The notes under the pieces: model-generated
The model's input: only the letters and a program-made list of their open reading frames with translations
Told to the model about the DNA's origin: nothing
Databases searched by the model: none
Origin: Effrenium voratum
Lineage: Eukaryota > Sar > Dinophyceae > Suessiales > Symbiodiniaceae
NCBI GenBank assembly: GCA_963377175.1
Contig: CAUJNA010003503.1
Coordinates: 1 to 64,000 of the forward strand
Direction: 5' to 3'
DNA: 64,000 nucleotides
In this document: positions 54,671 through 64,000 of the stretch, in pieces
Layout: each line of letters begins with the position of its first letter
How positions within the stretch are numbered: the first letter of the stretch is position 1
Program-made: the position numbers and the translations under genes

Positions 54671-56421
54671 ATGGCGCTTGCAAGTGCAGTTTGGGTTTTC
54701 ACTTCATGGGCTTGGCTGGTGCAAGGAGTAGACTTGGAGGAATCCGTAGTTCCTCCAGATGACTGCCAGGACAGAAGTCAGCCCTCCGCAGTCCATCATT
54801 CCTTAGGCCTTGGACAAGCTTTGAATGTTGTTTCTTTGTGAGTCCTGAATTATGCTCTTTCTCTGTTTTTTCCTAAAATGGTGGTTGACCCTCCACAAAA
54901 TTTGGGCTGTACGTGTTAAGATACCCTGTTTGCCGTTGGATGACGATGTTTTGACCCTCGAGTAAGATCAGCGCTACATGGTTACATTCGGTACCTGCAT
55001 AGATCGATATTCCTTTGAAACAACAGCTGACCCGCCGAATTTCGCGTCGGCAGGAGTCGAGTTTGAAGCTCTTGCAGATGAAGGCCTCCAAAGAGGGGAA
55101 GAACCAATGGCAAGACGGCCATTGTGTTGGACCACATGGCGATCACTGGTGCTACACCTACTCTGAGCACGTGTGTCACCCAGCTCAAATCAGCTCAAAT
55201 AGGAAGATGGAGATGTGTAGCAGCCTTTCAGACAACCAGTCGGAACCAAACGGAGTTTCTTGAGGACTGAAGTGAGTGAAGTCATTGGGTCTTGTTTCAA
55301 TCTTGTCAGGGACATAATATGCCCTTCCGCAGGTCTTTAGATATTTTAGATACGTCTAAAGAGGCTAGTTCAAAACCAGGCTCCAAGAACGGCAAGGGTC
55401 AATGGAGAAGAACAAGGAAATGAATACCCGGTGATAAGAAAAGCCACCTCCCCTGCATCTCTCTCTCTCTCCTTCTCTCTGGCATCATGATCGATGGTGC
55501 AAGTCCCGTGCAAATTTCGTTTGCAATATGTCGCTGCTTAGTCTTTTGGAGTCATAAGTAAACAAGAACCGGTTGAATAAAGAACAGGCCCGCTCTTCGC
55601 CTTCTCAAGCTCCGGTTGCAGACATACTGCAGATTGCCAGATTGCATAGATCCCTGCCATCCCAAGGGCTCATTTTGGGAATGACCATAGGCAATTGTTC
55701 ACGGGTAGATGCAACCCAGCACCGCACAGCTTTTCCGATACAATGTCGACTGCCACAAGAGGAATATACAGTTATTCTTAGCACTTAAATCGTTTGTCTT
55801 TTTGCCTGGTGTTCCAAATGGATGGCACGTGTCTTCCTTCCTGAATTGGTGCAAATTGGCAAATTGTGTTTTCTATCTCATCCACTTGAAAGGCTGTCGA
55901 TGTTGGTTGATGCAATAGAAACATACATCATTTGTAAGTTCAATGCTTATGGCTCGAGTTGATGACTCGTGAGAAGCAAAGGCCACGACCGCCGAGACAA
56001 GGGCTGCGAGTGGAGGCGTGAAGAACGACCCGAGCCACCCAGCAACACAGGATCCATCAATGCAGGACAGATCTTGGCTGTTTCGTTCAATTTCACGAAT
56101 GTGATTAGTAACCATTGACTAGCATTTGTTTTGGACAGATTGATGCCGCCACCCAGAGGATCGTGCTTTACGATGGTTGTGCCCCCCGCTCAAGCTTGTT
56201 CTGGAGACCAAGGGTCCTGCGAATCAGTCCCTGGATGCTCTTGGATCTCCACGGGTGGGGGTGGCGGCATTGGCGGCGACGATATCGGCGGCATCAACAC
56301 TGGGATTGGTGGCATGAGCGGTTTGTGTACTGGCATGCCAGACTTCGCCATGCAGCGGTCTTGCTTTGGCCTGCCAGAGGGTGCGTGCCGAAGTCGAATG
56401 GACTGCATGTGGGGGGGCTAA
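54671..56421 (+). CDS. Probable secreted Cys-rich protein, exons incompletely resolved
   Basis: A first exon begins at ATG 54671 in a good context (GCCATGG) with a signal-peptide-like start (MALASAVWVFTSWAWLVQG), followed by an acidic segment (VDLEESVVPPDDCQDRSQ). A last exon at about 56131-56421 reads CSGDQGSCESVPGCSW, a Gly/Ile-rich linker (GGGGGIGGDDIGGINTG) and CFGLPEGACRSRMDCMWGG before TAA/TAG. The two Cys modules (C..SC...PGCSW and C...GAC...DCMW) look like repeated small extracellular domains. A middle exon may lie at 54978-55070 (MVTFGTCIDRYSFETTADPP). Joining these exons is inference, since the splice sites in between were not settled. It lies outside the inverted-repeat unit, so it is a likely host gene. 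Confidence 0.35.
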
Positions 56422-57611
56422 AGCTCTGTCCCGTCCCTTGGAAAAGACAAGGGGGGCCAAAGTGTCTGAAACAGTGCGCAACAACAGCAGCGGCAGCAGC
56501 TGCAGACTCTCCGGAATCATCTGCTTCCATGTATTAGAACATCAATATTCTGTACTTCGTAGTGTTTAGTTTGAGGTGGCTCTAAGCATAGGAGCAACAA
56601 GCTAGGCCGCTTAGAAATGCAACTTTGGGATCTGTCGGGTTGTGTTTGTGCTCAGGAATTCGAAACACATCACCATCCAGGATGCTCAAATGGAATGTTT
56701 GGAGTAACACCTTTCGGAAAAGCCACGGATTTTGACCACATTTACATGTTGGCATCAATTGCCGTGCACAGCTTGTTTCATGTCGGTACCTGATGTTGAC
56801 CAATGCCCATCATGTCTCCGGCTTATGGGCAACTTTCTCCAACTGAGTCAGTGCCAAAGTTGGGAGGCGAAATGTGTCCTGAAAGATGTCCCCAATTGTT
56901 GATCGACCTGGAAATAGTCTGTCACCCGCGAAAGCATCACAAACCGACCACACACTGCTGGATGGATATCACGGTCCAATGTTGAGGTGCTAAGCATACT
57001 TTCTGTAAGACATGAGAGGCTGGGGCTTGTAATAGGCCCACGCCGCCACCTACAGCAATGCCCCACTGCACGAACAAGGAAGTTATTCCACTCCGGGATG
57101 TATGCGGTGTGCGGCTGAAACGGAGCGCACCTGTACTCAATCGTTCAAGTCAGTAGGCAGCCATGCTGCCTTGCTGAAGCATAGCCCGCAATTTGTCGGT
57201 GGAATGTTGACAACGTCTTGATTGGCGTGGTGTTTCTCTTGGGTCACATGTGAATGGCACAATCCGTTTTTGCTTCGGTACAATGCGTGTGGGTGCCTTT
57301 GCGCTTCACTGGGGCCGTTGATGTGTTGTGAACCCAAAAGGTGAATTGAACGGATTTTAGCGAGGGTTGTGCTGCACGCCGTGGACTGATACTGCGCAAT
57401 TTTTGCTGAATTTTCCGTTGTGGCACCTGCTTGATGCAATTGTTGAATCAACTTGATGAACGCATGCTAGCTGCGATTCTCATGCAGCTCGGCCCCAAGA
57501 TGTGTGACTGCAATACCTTTTGCATGTGACATCTGCCAAACTATCCTTTTGCACATATCAATGAGACACTGTGAGTTGTCATTGCTTTGAGGCCATGGTC
57601 GCAATGGCCTC
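56422..57611. other. Right flank, no recognised gene
   Basis: Short frames only. An AACAACAGCAGCGGCAGCAGCTGCAG run at about 56480-56505 is a degenerate CAG-type repeat. Confidence 0.4.
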
Positions 57612-61560
<3,949 letters not shown>

Positions 61561-62355
61561 CTCTGAGGCGCTCTGTCAGAGTGATTACGACTTGGGAGCC
61601 ATTGGCGTGGGCAGGTTCAAGCTTGCAAGCCTTTGCTTTCCAGATGATGCCTGTGATGCAGGCTTGACACATGTCAATGTGGCTTGCCTGCCTTGTTCGC
61701 GCGCAACATGTGCCAATACGCAAGGACTTGCAAGGATTGTACATAGTAGGCACTTGGCCTTTATGCTTAACGGCGTTCGCTGTGGCATGGCCCATGTGAA
61801 TATATGCTTTGGCTCATGTTCCATGCAACGGACGCGGAAAAGAGTTGCAGCAAACTGGATGCAATGGGGTGCAATTCGGTGTGGTCCCTGGCAATGGAGT
61901 CTGATTGGGCAAACAGGGTGATAGGGTGCAACGCTGTTCAATTGGGGTTACAGCGAGATGTTTTTTTTTTAGTTAATTTATATTTACCTAGTATACATAT
62001 GTATATACATGTACATATGTTCGGGTGTTACTTTGCTTGCACGTTGTGCGCCCAGCATGTTTGGTAGGGACACATGTTTCAAGAGCATCAGCAGCTTTTG
62101 CCAGCTCAAGCCTGTTATGTTGCCTTGGTTGCCCATTATCAAGGCAGTGTTTGCTGTTTTTGAAAGTTAAGAAAGAAGGCTCCTAAACACTGTTGTAGAT
62201 GTGGCATTGTGTACTTGCTAGCTGTCTTGTTAAGCCCAGACCTTTTTGTCAAGTACGCAAACTTATCTTCATCTGTAACTTACAACGAAAGAGCAGCGCC
62301 ATATTCTTCGTTCAGCGAGGTGCCGAGCGCGCAGAGCTGCAGGAACGAGCATCGG
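61561..62355. other. Right flank, intergenic or intronic
   Basis: No gene seen. A T9 tract followed by AT-rich TATACATATGTATATACATG (about 61990-62010) is a local low-GC palindromic patch. Confidence 0.4.
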
Positions 62356-64000
62356 ATGCGGCAAGTTTTCGGGGACCTCACCAACACGGTGCATGAGCCA
62401 AGGGAATCGAAGGTGTTCAGCCACGAGTGCGCATTTGGAGCTCACAGCCCAGAGCTGCTGAACAGTTGCATGAAAAAGCTTCACGACATCTGGGCAGCTG
62501 CCACTGATGGAAATCGGCTGTACGCTTGGCACGCCCTTCCAAAGGCCCCAGTCTTTCAGGGCTTGGCTGAAGACCTGGACGTCAACTCGGACAACGAGGA
62601 AGACTTGTGCAAGAGCAGTCGTAGGCACCTTGTGGAAACCAAGAAGGGTGCTCCAAGAAGTACCATTGCATTGACTCCCGGAAACTCACCAGACTCGAGC
62701 AGGTCTCCACGCAACAGTGAGGATTTCTGCTTGGAGGGAGCTACGCCAACCAGGCTGACATCTATTTTGCAAGAGAAGGACACTGGGATATCTTATGCCT
62801 TTCGACAGAGAAAAAGTCTTGTTAGCTGATAGGATCGGGACGACTGTTGTGACCTGCAGGCCCGTGCTTTGTGTGTGATCATGCGTGTGTTACTCGAAGA
62901 TCTGTGAATCTGATTGCTGCCAGAGGGACGCAATTCGCTTTTTTCGTGCTTGACCTGTGGACACATAGGCACCAATCCCGACTTGATCAGGATTCGAGCC
63001 AATGGCTCGAGGCAGTCCACTTGACAACAGAGAGGCCGTGTTGAGCAGCTTACCATGGTTTGCCCTGCGCGCTACAAGGCCTTGGCCACTTGCCGGAGCC
63101 ATCCTGTCAAAGATGGTAGCAGCAGAGCGTGCCGCAATCTTGGTCTCATGTGTCTAGTAAATGTGCCACGGGCACTCTGCAGACTTGTCAGTGCTAGCTT
63201 GGCGGTCAGTGCTCGAGTGCTGCATTGCTTATGCTCTGGCATCTTGAGCAGTTTCCAGAAAACGATTGAGAGTGTGCATTTTGAGGTGCTGGCGGTAAAC
63301 TGGCTTCTTCAAGCATGCGAAGCGATGAACTTCTCGAAGGTGCCTGGGCAACAGTGTTTGTTTTTGCTGGAAAAGCCGTTGCAGGCAGTTGCCTTTTCAG
63401 CCGTCTCCTTGTTGGACCGGTACGCGGAGACGCTCCTCACTATGACGACCATGCAGGAAATGCAGGCGGTGTCCTCGCCAATGCTGGGCAACAAACCTCA
63501 GAGATGTACGGCTGGGAAGCCTGGGTTTTCAACGGTCCAGGTATACTGGCTGTGTGTTCTATTTTTGGGGGTTGGCCATGTAAGTTTTGGTTTGAAGGGT
63601 TCATAAGAGTGCTAAGTTTGGATTTCCAGGATTACGATTTACTGGATCATTGCCAGATAGCCAGTGCACACTGTTTAGGTTGAGCAGGGGATCTCGGATC
63701 CAAAGCAGACATGGAGAAGCGCAGTGAGCGCTGAGTGATTTGGAAGGTCTTGCTGCTGACGGTGATCTGCATTGCGCTGAAAGTGGACGGACTCAGCGAG
63801 GATGGCACTCAAGTTGGGCATGAAGTTATTGCTCAAGTGGCCTGGCGTTGACCCAACGTTTGGGAAGCAAGCAGGTGCGTGTTCCTCTCCGTCAGCTGCT
63901 GGCGCACTTGGGTGCGGCGCCTCGGACCCGATTTGATCGGGGTGCTCCGTTGCTCTGAGGTCAATACAGGGTGCCTGTCGACTTGGTGCTGAAGAAGGAG
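62356..64000 (+). CDS. Cyclin-like gene, runs off the window
   Basis: The first clear coding piece starts at ATG 62356 (MRQVFGDLTNTVHEPRESK) and runs to about 62820 with a Ser/Pro-rich disordered part (NSPDSSRSPRNSEDF), as in the N-terminal region of mitotic cyclins. A second piece at about 63250 reads ESVHFEVLAVNWLLQACEAM. After a 45-bp GT-AG intron (63340-63384), AVAFSAVSLLDRYAETLLTM follows, which fits the cyclin box (V(N/D)WL...LLDR(Y/F)). A third piece at about 63752 reads VLLLTVICIALKVDGLSED, matching the next cyclin-box helix (LLxVxxxxIAxKxE). VPLRQLLAHLG at about 63885 may be the next. Cyclins bind and activate cyclin-dependent kinases. The 45-bp intron is a multiple of three, so the unspliced frame is open too. 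Exon limits between 62820 and 63250 are not resolved, and the gene continues beyond the window. Confidence 0.6.

Overview
The window looks like nuclear DNA of a dinoflagellate, most like the Symbiodiniaceae/Suessiales. The reasons are: coding segments cut into many short pieces joined by short introns, some with GC-AG ends that keep the frame; a DUF7869-type gene, a C5-methyltransferase-like gene and a degenerate reverse transcriptase of kinds abundant in dinoflagellates; and a very high load of satellites, hairpins and microsatellites. There is no prokaryotic gene organisation, rRNA, convincing tRNA or CRISPR. All identities below were judged by eye; no alignment or database search was run.

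Layout. (1) 1-6479, left flank: a roughly 70-bp satellite at both ends; a GC-rich block with two minus-strand coding remnants, the larger resembling a repetitive viral or phage fibre protein; a broken reverse transcriptase/RNase H gene plus two copies of a roughly 249-bp repeat between those remnants; then perfect hairpins and GC-rich tandem repeats. (2) 6480-17195 and 43043-53281 are the two arms of one very large inverted repeat (about 10.7 and 10.2 kb). Each arm carries a roughly 2-kb TATG array, a coiled-coil gene (whole only on the left) and a small gene with a phosphatase-type HCX5RS loop (uninterrupted only on the left). (3) 17196-43042 is a 26-kb core holding a tyrosine recombinase gene directly beside the left arm, a proline/threonine-rich repeat protein, a C5-methyltransferase-like gene, a relocated copy of the segment missing from the right arm, a multi-exon gene of unknown function, a DUF7869-type gene and a tandem array built on the palindrome CCAGGNCCTGG. 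(4) 53282-64000, right flank: different in texture, with pieces of probable host genes (a secreted Cys-rich protein, a coiled-coil protein and, at the end, a cyclin-like gene) and a large GTT/GGTT/GGTC compound microsatellite.

The main proposal is that 6480-53281 is one unit: a giant mobile element, or an old inverted segmental duplication, of about 47 kb with 10-kb inverted ends and an edge-located tyrosine recombinase. The arms differ by clean structural events. A 1.7-kb block is missing on the right and sits in the core between inverted 27-bp repeats. An 829-bp insertion flanked by 9-bp direct repeats splits the phosphatase-like exon on the right. A 337-bp fold-back element is present only on the right. 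These differences argue against a simple assembly mirror and show several kinds of DNA mobility in one locus.
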